A stretch of DNA of 64,000 nt from Dipteris shenzhenensis (Eukaryota; Polypodiophyta; Polypodiopsida; Gleicheniales). Position 1 is the first letter of the stretch; each line of letters begins with the position of its first letter. This document shows, one piece after another, positions 1 to 10,688 of the stretch. Location of the stretch: assembly GCA_047967505.1 (NCBI GenBank), contig CM106541.1. One strand, written 5' to 3'. The translations under genes were made by a program, and so were the position numbers. The notes under the pieces were generated by a model, which was given only the letters and a program-made list of their open reading frames with translations, had not been told where the DNA came from and searched no databases.

Positions 1-600
1 TCTATCAAGCTTTTGTTGCATGCTGTCTTGAGGAGCTCATGCAATTGATGTGCTAAATGCCCTTGTGCAGTACTCTATAAAGATTCCTCTCTTGCAATAG
101 TTGAAGTTCTCTCTCTCTTTCTTTGCTCAATGAAAAGGTTGTGCTCTTCCAACAAACAATCCGAAGCCATCTTCAATGGCTTGGAGTTAAATGGAAGGGT
201 GCAAAGCATTTTTGTGAACATGTGCCTGCATCTCCTCCATAGCTACCACACCTCTAGAAAGTATGGCCTCCACATGATGGAGCAAGTAACCATCAAGCCC
301 CACAAAGAGCACCACCACCAAAATGACACATAAGAGGACCACAAGGGGGATTCTAAAAAAACAAACCAATTCATTTTGTCAAGTTTCGGACTTGCAACTT
401 GCATTAATTGACCAAAAGCATTGTGGCACCGTTTTGTTTGATCACAAGACATTCTCATTTCCCCATCTCTGAGCACATCCACTATAATAGCCACCTCATT
501 GCATGCATCCTCATTTGTTGAGTAGTTACAATCACCTGAAAATCACACCTCACAAAATCAAAAAATTAAAACATGAAAAAAACATAGTTGATTTAGTCTT
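1..600. other. No recognisable gene
   Basis: This is AT-rich DNA with short overlapping frames on both strands and no recognisable domain. The stretch 1041-1800, on the other side of the minisatellite, is similar. A block at 1052-1155 resembles 490-600 (both contain a TGCTAAGTAGTTGCAA- or TTGAGTAGTTACAA-like start, a (A/G)TCACAC.TCACAAAATCA motif and an AAAACGTGAAAAA-like end), so the minisatellite lies between two related copies. Confidence 0.5.
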
Positions 601-611
601 TTTCTCTTCAC

Positions 612-1040
612 ATATGCATCCCATATGTAGCCCACATCTACCTTCGATATTCATCTATCCTCCCCTCTGTCTAGCCATATGTATCCCCCCTATGTCCAGG
701 CCATATGCATCCCATATGTAGCCCACATCTACCTTCGATATTCATCTATCCTCCCCTCTGTCTAGCCATATGTATCTCCTCTATGTCCAGGCCATATGCA
801 TCCCATATGTATCTTCCATACCTCCGATATTCATCTATCCCTAGGGCCCCATGTCCATATTCAGCCCATATATATGCTCCATATGCAGCCCATATCTACC
901 TCCTATAACCCTATATCCATCCCTCCAACTTTATCCCATATGCAACCCATATCTACCTCTTGTATTCATCCATGGTCCCCTTATATTCAGTTCATATGCA
1001 GCCCATATTCAGCCCATGTGCAGCCCATATGAAGCCCTAT
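612..1040. repeat. CATATG-rich minisatellite
   Basis: A 91-bp unit (starting ATATGCATCCCATATGTAGC) is repeated at 612 and 703, with a third diverged unit at about 794. After that the pattern decays into spaced CCCATATG/CAGCCCATAT words to about 1040. Open frames across it (repeated ICSPHLPSIFIYPP) are a consequence of the repeat and not evidence for a gene. Confidence 0.85.
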
Positions 1041-1801
1041 ATGTAGCCTAAGCATCCTCATCGCATCCATCCTCATCTGCTAAGTAGTTGCAAGCACATG
1101 AAAGTCACACTTCACAAAATCATAAAATAAAAACGTGAAAAACCTTGCTACTTTAGTCTTCTTATCTCTGAAGCCTACCATTTGAAGGCACATGATATGT
1201 GTTAGTTGAGGCTCCCTTTGTGTACATGCGCCTGGTCTCTGACACCACAATGTGCACAGGGAATCCCGCATGCATCATCACCTTTGCTTGGTGCTTATGG
1301 GAGTTTCCTTTTTGTGCCCAATCACAGTCACAACATGCCCATTGAGTGTTTATGTTATAAACATGGTACTTATGGTTTGGTCATGATGCACTATGAACTA
1401 GCGCAAAAATCTTGAAATTCTACATAAGAATCCGGCATCATGGAGGTCGCTCGAAGAACAACACTATCAAAAATGGTCTCAACATTGCAATTAGCAACAA
1501 GCCCCTCAGATTTTCAACATGTCTTTGTACCAATAGTAAGTATGGCAACATGTTACTAGCTTGTGTAATAGCCAATCCACATGGCTGCCATGTATTGTCT
1601 TTATGTTCTTCCTTTCAAGAGGCCATGATATGGTTTTATGGCCCCATTGGTATCTTGGTTTGATGGGGTAATATCCTTGAGGCTCACACCCAAAAACTAT
1701 GAAGAAATCTAATAATTGGAGTCAAGACTTCAAAGCTTTCCATCAAAAAACAAAAGATCACAAGTTGCTTGCAAATACACGTGGGAAATTAAGGTGGAGT
1801 C

Positions 1802-2690
1802 TTACAAATCCGTGGACTCCAATAAGTCCTTAAAACATTCCAAGAAATTTTTCTCATTTGCAAATTTTGTATTGAATTCATCAATCATGTCATGAACTTG
1901 CTCCTTCAACTGTGACGTAGTTTGGCTAGGATGGCCTTGTTCATGATTTCTCCCAAGCACTTGAACATGGCCGCTTGCGTCGACCAATCTTAAACTTTAG
2001 CCACTAGGTTCTTCAACCAATATCTTCCACATATGCAAGAGCCAAAAATGAAAATGAAAGATAACTTACTTTGATAGCATTTATCTTAGCAACAACATCG
2101 TCCACCATGAAAGCATTTGGCTCCCATCTTTGATTATAGTCCAAGATGCGCTTATGAAATGATTCAACCATGCCTCGACCACAATCTTTTCTAATAAGGA
2201 TGACATTACCCACCCAATAGGGACACATTACGATGGGCATCAAACACGAGCAAAGTATATAGAGAAAACTATCAAAAGTCAAAAGATCTGCATGAGAATG
2301 TGATTATACTCCAAATCGTGAGAAAATGAGAAGTAGACCACTGCAACAAATACATATACCTTATATCTATTTGTCGCAAAGGTTGCATCATGGTGGCATC
2401 ATGACAACAAGGCCATTGTGACCATAGTATTCAACATGTTGAGTTGCCATGTAAGCTGAATACCAAACATAAATGGTGTGTTTGTCATGTTTTCTTGCTC
2501 TTGGTATAATAGAATGTAGAAGATGCATTATGATGCACCCACATGTACACAATAAGTGCATCATTTTCATCTTATTTATAGAGAGAGTACTCTACCTTCT
2601 TTGCTATATTTAGGACATCACGGGGTGGAGACTTGTATTGGTCCCGAATCTATTGGGGGGTAAATCCCCTAAATAAGTCGTCGAACACCT
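1802..2690 (-). pseudogene. Decayed MULE-like transposase
   Basis: Read on the - strand, fragments in several frames line up in the order expected for a plant MULE-type transposase. They are GFTPQ near 2660, NDALIVYMWVHHN near 2555, LLVFDAHRN near 2240, WEPNAFMVDDVVAKINAIK near 2110, WLKNLVAKV near 2010, AAMFKCLGEIMN near 1965, then EQVHDMIDEFNTKF and ENFLECFKD near 1860. The PNAFMVDD and WLKN blocks are the recognisable parts of the catalytic domain. Many stops and frameshifts separate them, so this is a relic. No terminal inverted repeats were found. Confidence 0.6.
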
Positions 2691-4184
2691 AGTCCACAAT
2701 TTGTCTTGGGATTGGGCTCTTTGTAGTGCACACTGTGTAAGATTTTATTGTTCTTATTGACAAGTTGCATTTCAATATATGTAATAGATGCAACATCTAG
2801 AAAGTGACAAAGTTTACAAACCACAAAATGGCACCTACATCCCACGAAATGTTTGCCACAAGTAGCCCTAGGCCAAAGCCCTGGGTCAGCTACCCTTTCC
2901 TATTTTTGGGTGGTTCACCATGTCTAGCATTTGTTAAGGAACATGTCTCTTATTCAAGGGACCATCTCCACACCAATATCTGCAAAGAGACAGGGAGAAA
3001 TCCTTATTATTATAGCAACGTAAAGTTAAAGAATAAACACAATTGGAACCTGAAAAAGAAAACTTACATTTTCTCTGTCAACCAACATCTCTTAGATCCT
3101 TTTTGTGACATGGTGTTACTTTGTTTACTAGAGAGAACCTTGGACTTGGTAGGAGCATCTTGTTGCATACTTTCTCTTATCACAAAGTCACTAACTCTAT
3201 TGAACTTGATGAATTTCCTTCATGTGACAATGTAGTTATGTGCATCTTGAATGCGAGGGAGCTAATAGAAGGAGGTGGAGTCAAAGCATCCTTTTGGTAG
3301 CATTTGCACAATTGGCTTTTGTCGAGGGGCCTATAGGTTGCTAGCAAGGGCTTAATATGTTTTAATAATCAATGAATAAAGAATGTGCATGCTCTAATGT
3401 CCATCTAATAAAAGTATGTCTTGGGTCCAAATTAAAGCATGAGAACACATTCATTCAGAATCAAATTGTATATAGTCATCAAAAGAATAGCCTAATAGCA
3501 AAGCACAGAATGTCTCTACATGCTGTAAATAGAAATTCAATATAATTCCATTTAAAGCATTAACTTTAGTATACATTTTAGAAAAACTTATGCAATACAA
3601 TTCCATTTAAAGCATGTAAGTTTAGTATACATTTTAGAAAACTTATGATGTTTACATTTTTTGGTTGTGGGATTCCTCGTGATAGTTCTCCTAGATATCA
3701 TAGCTTTATGTTGTGTTCGAACAACTTCTTGAGCTGAATGCTAAAGGAGAGGAGTTTGGAAGAGGTATAGCCTTCTCATAACAAATTCTTCACGTTTTGC
3801 ACCAACTCAAAGCAATCTAGACTCGGTGTATTACAAAAACATAAGCAACTTAGCTTGAGTACTAAGCTCTTCAATACTAGGCCCTTGACTACCAAGGTCT
3901 TGCCTCATAGGCTACTCTAAAGTTTACAAGGTTATAAGCACAGACTCATCAGTGCCTCTTGCTAACTGTTTTGTACCAAGTTTTGACTTATCATTTCCTT
4001 TTGTTAAAGGTAAGTCTTCCTTTCATGTTCCACTTCCTTGTCCTTTAAGTGAGATTTTGGGTGGCTTGCTAGGTTTTAATTTCAAAGGGCTTATTTTCAA
4101 TTCTATAGCCTTACCTTTTCCTGTGACGTGGTGGACTACTTCTTGCCTCTAGTCTTCCCGTAAAACCCTAGTTGAACCCTACAT
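2691..4184. other. AT-rich intergenic DNA with a short tandem duplication
   Basis: A 143-codon open frame at 2804-3235 starts at GTG, shows no recognisable domain and has biased composition, so it is not called. A 55-bp unit containing AATTCCATTTAAAGCAT is duplicated at 3544 and 3599. Nothing else was recognised. Confidence 0.5.
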
Positions 4185-4591
4185 TGCAATTAATAATTTA
4201 TAAAATATATTGATTTGTGCAACAGGTTGGGTGCATGCCTAACCTATTGTACGAATCATGAAAATTTGATGATTTGTGCAACAGGCTAGATGCACCCCAT
4301 CCTGTTGCCCAAATCAAGAAAACTTGATGATTTGTGCAACAGGTTGGGTGCACCCCCAACCTATTGCACAAATCAATAAATTTTCATGATTTGTGCAAGA
4401 GTTTGTGTACACCCCCAATGTGTTGCATGTGCAACACGTTGGGTGCACTCCCAACTTGTTGCACGTGCAATAGATTGGGGGTGCACACAACCTATTGCAC
4501 CAATCAAGAACTTTAATTAATTTGTGCAGCAAGTTAGGTGTACCTTAAACCTGTTGCACAAATTAAGATATTTTATAAATTATTAATTGCA
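4185..4591. mobile_element. Foldback/MITE-like element made of serial hairpins
   Basis: The ends are a perfect 24-bp inverted repeat (TGCAATTAATAATTTATAAA.. at 4185-4208, its complement at 4568-4591). The interior is built of at least five consecutive palindromic modules, each opening with GATTTGTGCAACAGG and closing with the complement CCTGTTGCACAAATC: 4212-4257, 4271-4315, 4329-4374, 4388-4505 and 4519-4564. Module loops carry GGTGCACCCC. The spacers between modules (AAGAAAACTTGAT-like) are themselves near-palindromic. No coding capacity and no clear target duplication. Confidence 0.75.
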
Positions 4592-4815
4592 CTTTAGGGT
4601 TTAGGTAGCGTTTAGGATTTATGATCTTTGGTTTAGGGTTTAAGGTCTAAGGTTTAGGATCTAGGTCCTAGGATCTAAAATCTAGGTTTTAGGGTCTTAG
4701 ATGTAGTAGTGGCTAGGGTCTAGGGTTTAGGGTTTAGGGCTAGAATTTGGGTCTAGGGTTTAAGATATACGGTTTAAGATCCAAGGTTTAGGGTCTACAA
4801 TTTAGGATTTAGGCT
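4592..4815. repeat. Degenerate telomere-like (TTTAGGG) tract
   Basis: Over 220 bases the sequence consists mainly of variants of TTTAGGG (TTTAGGGTCTAGG, GGTTTAGGGTTTAGGGC, GGTCTAAGG, GGATCTAGG). Exact TTTAGGG units are interspersed with T-to-C and G-to-A variants. It matches the Arabidopsis-type plant telomere repeat and looks like an old interstitial telomeric sequence. It abuts the foldback element directly. Confidence 0.8.
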
Positions 4816-5536
4816 TGAGGATGTTTTATTTGCTCCATTTGTTATAAAAATTAAGTGTTTCTAATGTTAATAATTACAAGTGTGAGATTTTAAAGACCTC
4901 TTTTAGAGTTGCTAATCTATTTTTTCTAAAGGAGGTATTTACCCTTATAGAGGGCCTAGATGTGGTGTTAGAATGAAGTAGTTTCCTTTGGACAACTTTA
5001 TAGTCTTGATCCTATGAACGTGTGTCAATTCCAATGTTGTGGTGAGAGAAGATGCATAGTGATAATCACCAATGTGATCAATCCTATTGTACAATTAAAA
5101 TATCCACATGGGAACATTGAAACATTGGATGATATCCTGCAATGTGACATTTTGGATATGTAAGCATATAGAACTCTTTGAGATTGAGATGAAATCGTTG
5201 CAAAGATATACTTTCAAGATATCAAGAAAACTTATTTTGAAGGGAATAAAGTTGAGATGTTATCTTGTTTTGGAGAAGTCTTAACAGCTGGAAGATGTAA
5301 GGGCTATGCTCATAATTTTCTTTGCATGGTGGAGATAATTAAGCTGACTAGTGCATGCGTCATTGGAAATACAATGGATATAGTTTGTCACATCTATAGG
5401 TCCATAATAATATATCTCATCTACAAGTCCATAATACTGTCAAATGGGGATAAGCTTTCTTGAAATCAAATTTGCGTAAGATAGTCTCCTTCAATGTACT
5501 GGAAGACACAAAACAATCACACAAACAGGCTCCAAA
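4816..5536. other. No recognisable gene
   Basis: This AT-rich stretch contains only short frames without recognisable domains. The strand and spacing suggest it may be the 5' part of the same decayed element that follows (5.5-8.2 kb), but no motif supports this. Confidence 0.35.
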
Positions 5537-5559
5537 TTGAAAGGAAATTGTAGAAGCTA

Positions 5560-5850
5560 TAAAGACTACCATAGTGGCATGCTCATAGGTATTGAGGATA
5601 TTGTAACAAGTGATGTTGATGTAGAAAAGATTTCTTGTGTTGCAAGTGACATGAACATGCTCAGTGGTATCGAAGACTATTCTTGTGCAAGTGACTCAAA
5701 CATGCTCACTAGTATAGAAGGCTTGTCTTGTGTTGCAAGTGATTCGAACATGCTCATCGGTATAGAAGACTTGTCTTGTGTTGCAAGTGACTCGAGCATG
5801 CTCATTGGTATAGAAGACTTGTCTTGTGTTAAGAATGATAAGATGGGACC
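5560..5850 (+). repeat. 48-bp coding-frame minisatellite (GIEDLSCVASDSNML units)
   Basis: A 48-bp unit (GCAAGTGA.TCGA.CATGCTC, then AT(T/C)GGTATAGAAGACTTGT) repeats about five times. Because 48 is a multiple of three, it keeps an open frame of 111 codons (5537-5872) with a 16-residue repeat, SD(S/M)NMLxGIEDLSCVA. The frame starts at ATG of AAATTGAAAGGAAATTGT-like sequence only if a non-ATG is allowed, and no domain is recognised. A real protein is doubtful. Confidence 0.6.
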
Positions 5851-6549
5851 GCAAAGAAAAAAAATGAAGTGATCGATGGGATAAGTAATGCAATAACAAG
5901 AATTGATGACATTAGTGATAATGGTGATGATGTTTCTACTAGAATGGAGGGCAATGATGGCATAACATACAAAGCTTGTGATGTTGGTTCTGATGTTCTT
6001 AGTAGCATGAAGCATCTAGATGGTAGAGTGTCTAATTGTGAAGGAGAATTAGTTCAACCACACAATTCAAGAGGCACTGGCAACAGATTGACAGATTCAA
6101 TGAACTTGTCTACCATATTGCCATTTCCAAGATATTATAAAGCATCAAATAATTTGTAAAACCACTCAGGATTTGAGTTTAGAGATGAAAATTAAAGAGA
6201 AATGGATTCAATGGGTAATGGTCTTACAGTTGGGAAACGTAAGACATCATTCACAAAAAGAAAGTATGCAAGTGTGAAGAGGCGATGAATCATGACACCA
6301 ATGCTAGAACCCAAGAGAAATGTAATGTTATCTAAGGACAATATGGGAGTTTCTTGCAAAAAATTTTGCATTAGAAAATTTACAAAAGATGATTGTACAA
6401 CTATACGTCTCAATATTTGGAGTAAGGCACGGCCTAATAGACATTAACCATCTTCTTCAATAGTTCCTTGCTTTCTTCATCAAGGTGATCATGATTTGAG
6501 GTGAAGCCTCTATAAACCTAGGTTGAAACCTATGGCCAATGGGAGAGCC

Positions 6550-8243
6550 ATTTGCAATCGATAATATCAATGTTAATTGGACTATCACATGGCACATACT
6601 GGACCATCTGGGTAGAGGTGAATGCTAAAGTTATTCGTATAGTTCATGGAGATGCCTACAAGCTTAAATGCCATGGAAGCACTACAAACACAGGTGCAAC
6701 ATTAAAGCAAGTCCTTGTAGACCATGCATTCCCATAGCCTCATCTTAACCAAAGAATGCCAGATGGAAGTGTGGAATCCCAAATACCATCTTCCTATGGG
6801 AATGGCAAAGAAGGTTGTCCTAGAAATTGTTAATAAAACTTTACAAGACAGAGATGAGAGTATGATTTCAAGGTCAACTTTATATAAAATTTGGCGTGAC
6901 AATTTTGCCATGTTAAGATACCATCAAAGCAAAGGATGTCAACATGTAAGACATGTGATGAATTGAAAAATGCCATTCAACATAGAAAATGTGAGCAATA
7001 GTGAGGAAAATATATAAATGGCAAACGATCCATTTACGTCATGTGAAGGATGCTAGAATGTTGTGTGCTTCTTTGAGTGAGGAAGCTATTTCACATGTTG
7101 ATAATTCCATGTGCATCAGCATTGATGGCATGGATCAAGTTGCCTAGCTACAAACGTACTCCACTACCATTAGAGGTAAACAAGGATTAAAAACACACTT
7201 ATGTGGAGTATTAGTACATGGATACTGACTCTTTTGCAATGTATGTTTGCATGAACACAATAGCAACCAAGTGGCAACATACATCATGAAAGCAATACAA
7301 AAGGATAGAGATGCACGTGAATGTTTACCTTGCACCTTGCATATACAACTTGATAATTGCTTGAGAGAAAACAAGAATAGATATATATTTGCTTTATGCT
7401 CTATGCTGGTTGGTTTGAAAGTATTTGAAGAAGTGGAAGTTGGCTTTCTTCTTGTCGACCATACACATTAAAACATAGATCAAATATTTAGTGTTACCTC
7501 TGGCGGGTTGAAGTCAAGGGACATTTTGACAATGGATCATATGCTATTTTGAATTGGGAAAAAAATTGGAGGTTCATGAAAAGAAGAATTTGAAGTGGCA
7601 ATCATAGAGAGGATGATAGATTGGAGAGCATTCCTCGGGACAAATTTAAAATGAGGAGATGATGCACTAGTAGGACACACAAATCCACACTACTTTTGGT
7701 TTAGCATACATAATAATACTCCAATGATGCAATGGAAGCATTACTCAATTAATGGAGATATTATGGAGTGAGCCAAATGTTTTACTACAATGGATAACTC
7801 CATTGGAGGAAACTAGATTTGTTCTCGCAAAGAAAAAAGCACTTAACATAGATGAAATGAAAGTCTTGAAAGCCTTTATTAAACATCTTGAAAGTATGAT
7901 GCAAAAATATCCTGATAAGTAGTCAAGTAAAAATTTTGAGATAATCAAGTCAACTAAGGCACTTGTCGAATCTTTAAAGAAACAAGAAAACTTAATGAGC
8001 ATTGAATACTTTGAGTCTTTTTGGCCATAATAAGTTCAGTCATACTAGGATATGCATTGGACAGAAATACATAGATGTGGAAAAAATAGAGTAATGCCTT
8101 TTAGCTCGGAAATATTGTGGAAGGATGGTGACAAACCCTTACCAAAGTTTGTACCATCTAATGAGATTGAAGAGGATGCAGTTTGGGCATCTGATCTAGA
8201 TTCAGAGTTAGATGACCAAGGTGGCCCTTGGAGTGCACTCTAG
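6550..8243 (+). pseudogene. Decayed DUF7869-type transposon gene
   Basis: Fragments in changing + frames match, in order, the transposon-associated protein that carries the domain DUF7869. They are HLPMGMAKKVVLEIVNKTL and STLYKIWRDNF (6790-6905), SKGCQ (6924), SEEAISHVDN and SIDGMDQ (7076-7140), THLCGVLVHGY (7195-7226), then the best block LHIQLDNC..ENKNRYIFALCSMLV and FEEVEVGFLLVDHTH with IDQIFS (7337-7487). The QLDNC/NKNRY/GHTHEDIDQ pattern is characteristic, although here G has become D before HTH. At least ten stops or frameshifts disrupt it. A tail frame (8095-8243, ending DLDSELDDQGGPWSAL) may be its acidic C-terminus. No terminal repeats were recognised. Confidence 0.65.
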
Positions 8244-9190
8244 ATGGCTAGGATGATCACATCGTCATGGTTACCAACCCTAACTGATGTGAACACATTG
8301 TGCCCCCCTGAGGTAACACCATTTGGGCTTGACTAGAAGTGTTAGTGAATTGATGCTCTATGTGCACTTAGAACCATAACATTGTTGTGCAATGCTAGCA
8401 TGAGTTCATACATCAAGTAGTCAATGGCAATATATCGGGTGGTTGGTGGTCATGAGTGGGAGTTAAGCGATATGCATTTTTGCTTAGTGACTCAGTAGAG
8501 ATTTGTAAGGTCTAACGTTGTGAAACCTTGAGCCCGTAGTAGAAAGAGAAGTATGGACTTAGCTCTAATTTTTGCTTAGTGACCTAGTAGAGATCTATAA
8601 GGTCTAATGTTGTGAAATGTTGAGGCAAAGAGAAGTATGGAGCTTAATGTAGATATGCGAGCAAATTTTTTATAGTTCTTGTGAACGCACCTAGACGACT
8701 CATACCCACCTCAGGCCCTTTATAGATCAAGCACTGCTTGCCCATTGTTAATGGGTAGATCTAATCAGGATCTTACATTGGGCTGGATGGGTGCACCCGT
8801 TGTAGACATAATAAAAACTTGGGCACTCATTGTCCAATCAGTCAAATTGAAGTAGAGATATTGCTTGGGTGACTCCAAAAGCAGACCCATCATAAGAGAT
8901 TTCTTGGGCAGGCAACCGTGGTTGTCTAAGCTTGGAGCAAGTATTGCTCTCGATGAAATGCTACCTTGTTATAAAGATTCTTGTTTGTGTGTAAAAACCG
9001 CACTCCATGGGAAGACTCCCTTGAGTAAGACATTTTTTTGGTTGGGGAAAGTTTGGGGGGGGGACATATGGGGACTCTGTATTCGCGGTGAATTCTGAGA
9101 GTGTAGGTCCCGAGAGAGAGAGAGAGAGAGACAGAGAGAGGGGTCAATACGGTCCATGTGGGAAGACGAAAAAGGGAGAGAGTGTAGGTC

Positions 9191-9224
<34 letters not shown>

Positions 9225-9334
9225 TCAATACGGTCCATGTCGGTCCATTTTGCATGGAGGGGAAAAAACCGCAGTTATGACTCAAAAACCGCTCCCACAA
9301 ACCCAAAACCGCTAAACCACCCTCCAAAAACCGC
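8244..9334. other. Non-coding DNA ending in GA-repeat duplication
   Basis: No gene is visible. A motif TTTTTGCTTAGTGACNNAGTAGAGAT is duplicated at about 8478 and 8569. At 9090-9245 a block made of (GA)n followed by GGGGTCAATACGGTCCATGT is present twice (9112-9160 and 9190-9240). These GA tracts create long spurious R/E-rich frames on one strand and L/S-rich frames on the other. Confidence 0.55.
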
Positions 9335-9981
9335 TTGTCCCATACCCAAAACCGCTAACCGGGACTATTTCCAGGCTTCCAGCGCCTTCGCAATTCCCGT
9401 TTTCCCAAAACCGCGTCGTCGCTGGAAGGCTGACGTGTCGTGTCCGCTCAGAATGCGGCGACCCAAAGCCGTCGAGGGAATGCTGACGTGTCGACGTAGA
9501 ATGCCACGACTCTCTGAGCCATTCTCTGGTGGTGGTCTTCCTCAATCCGTCGTTGGTCTGTCGTCTTTGTTCTTGTGTTGTGCGTGCGCAATTGCCGCTG
9601 TTTTTTGCAGCTTTCCATCTCCGCCATAGCCGCAGCAATCGAGCTTCTTGCCTTTTGCTTCTTCTCCTCTTCCCTCCTTCTCCCTTGCTGCCTCCCCCTT
9701 CTTTTGCTCCATTACCTCCCCAGTCTCTACGAAACGGAAAGCGATGATGCGAACAGGAGCATCCCGCGTTCATGACGCTCCCTTTTCAAGCCGCAGTTTT
9801 CCTTATCGACTTCCCCAGCTTTCAGGCATCCATGCGACTCCTCCCGCGGTCTCTCCTCTCAATTGCCTTTTTTGATTCACAGTAACTCTTGGTAGCCTCT
9901 TTCGCCGTTGCTTTGCTTCCGCTCCTCTGGCTCCCCTTCCGTTTCCTCTCAGGCCACTGCGTCACCTTTTCTGCAAGTAGT
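9335..9981 (+). promoter_or_regulatory. Likely promoter and 5' UTR of the carrier gene
   Basis: This GC-rich island stands out from the AT-rich repeat DNA on its left. Two copies of TGACGTGTCG (9431-9440 and 9484-9493, 53 bp apart) contain an ACGT core of the kind bound by plant bZIP factors. Each is followed by AGAATGC.(G/A)CGAC, so the site sits in a short imperfect duplication. A repeated CAAAACCGCT motif lies at 9303-9352. From about 9640 to 9725 the strand is a pyrimidine-rich CTTCTCC tract, typical of a plant leader. Confidence 0.5.
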
Positions 9982-10688
9982 ATGGATCATTTGACTTCGA
10001 GAGGGATCGACCGAGAACGTAAAGTTCTGTTGCCATGGGAGCTTCCAAATTTCCGACATCTTGAGGACGATTGTTCTTTCCCCTCAATATTTCCTTCTCC
10101 TTACACCAAGTGTACCATTCACTCCTCTCCTCTTGCATTCCCTATCACGAGCCATGCTCCTCTCGCATTTTCTTCGCTGTCAACCTTGGCTTTCCTATCA
10201 TTGAGTGCAACCATCAAACCCAGCACTGTATCAAGGAATAGTGAGGATCAGCTAGCCGTGCCTACCGGAACCTCACTAGCGTCTGCGCTGGCAACGGCTT
10301 TGCGATCCTTATTTAACTTCGACAAGCACTCTTTCCGCCTTTCAAAGAAGCTGAAGAATACATTCAGGCTTCCTAAAGGGCATACGAGGGCAGGTGCGCT
10401 CCATAAATTGGCGGCAGGTTCTGATCCAACAGCTGCTTCTAACAGTTCGGGATGGTCCTCGGAACAGAATGTGGACAGTTCACGAAATGACAGACAGAAT
10501 CGAAGGACTGTCGAAGGCAGCACATTAAGTTCCAAAGCCGTAGGGGTTGCAACGGCGGGTGGTCTAGAGGAAGATCGGGAACTGCATGATCCACGAAAAG
10601 CCCAGAATGGCAGCAGTTCCAGTACAGAGAGTTTGCAAAACATTACTAAGCATTTGATGGCAGGTGCCATATCGACTATTGTTTCCAG
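9982..10688 (+). CDS. Carrier gene exon 1 (N-terminal extension and start of repeat 1)
   Basis: This exon encodes residues 1-235 plus two bases of codon 236. It holds the long Ser/Thr/Lys-rich N-terminal extension and ends in the first carrier helix ([12 protein letters not shown]). The donor is AG|GTATGA at 10689. Reading past the donor gives unrelated sequence until a stop at 10876, so the open frame beyond 10688 is intron. The N-terminal part is longer than I would expect for Arabidopsis BTL proteins and looks poorly conserved, so the start is less certain than the splice sites. Confidence 0.85.

Noticed and set aside
8926-9327. Long R/E-rich and L/S-rich open frames across 8.9-9.3 kb on both strands
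   Set aside because: They follow from (GA)n microsatellites and a duplicated block. Codon content changes with the repeat and no domain is present.
9312-9773. A 153-codon - strand frame over the carrier promoter and leader
   Set aside because: It lies opposite the pyrimidine-rich leader, so its Arg/Lys/Gly-rich content is a shadow of that tract.
10248-10670. A 140-codon - strand frame opposite carrier exon 1
   Set aside because: It is the antisense shadow of a real exon and shows no recognisable domain.
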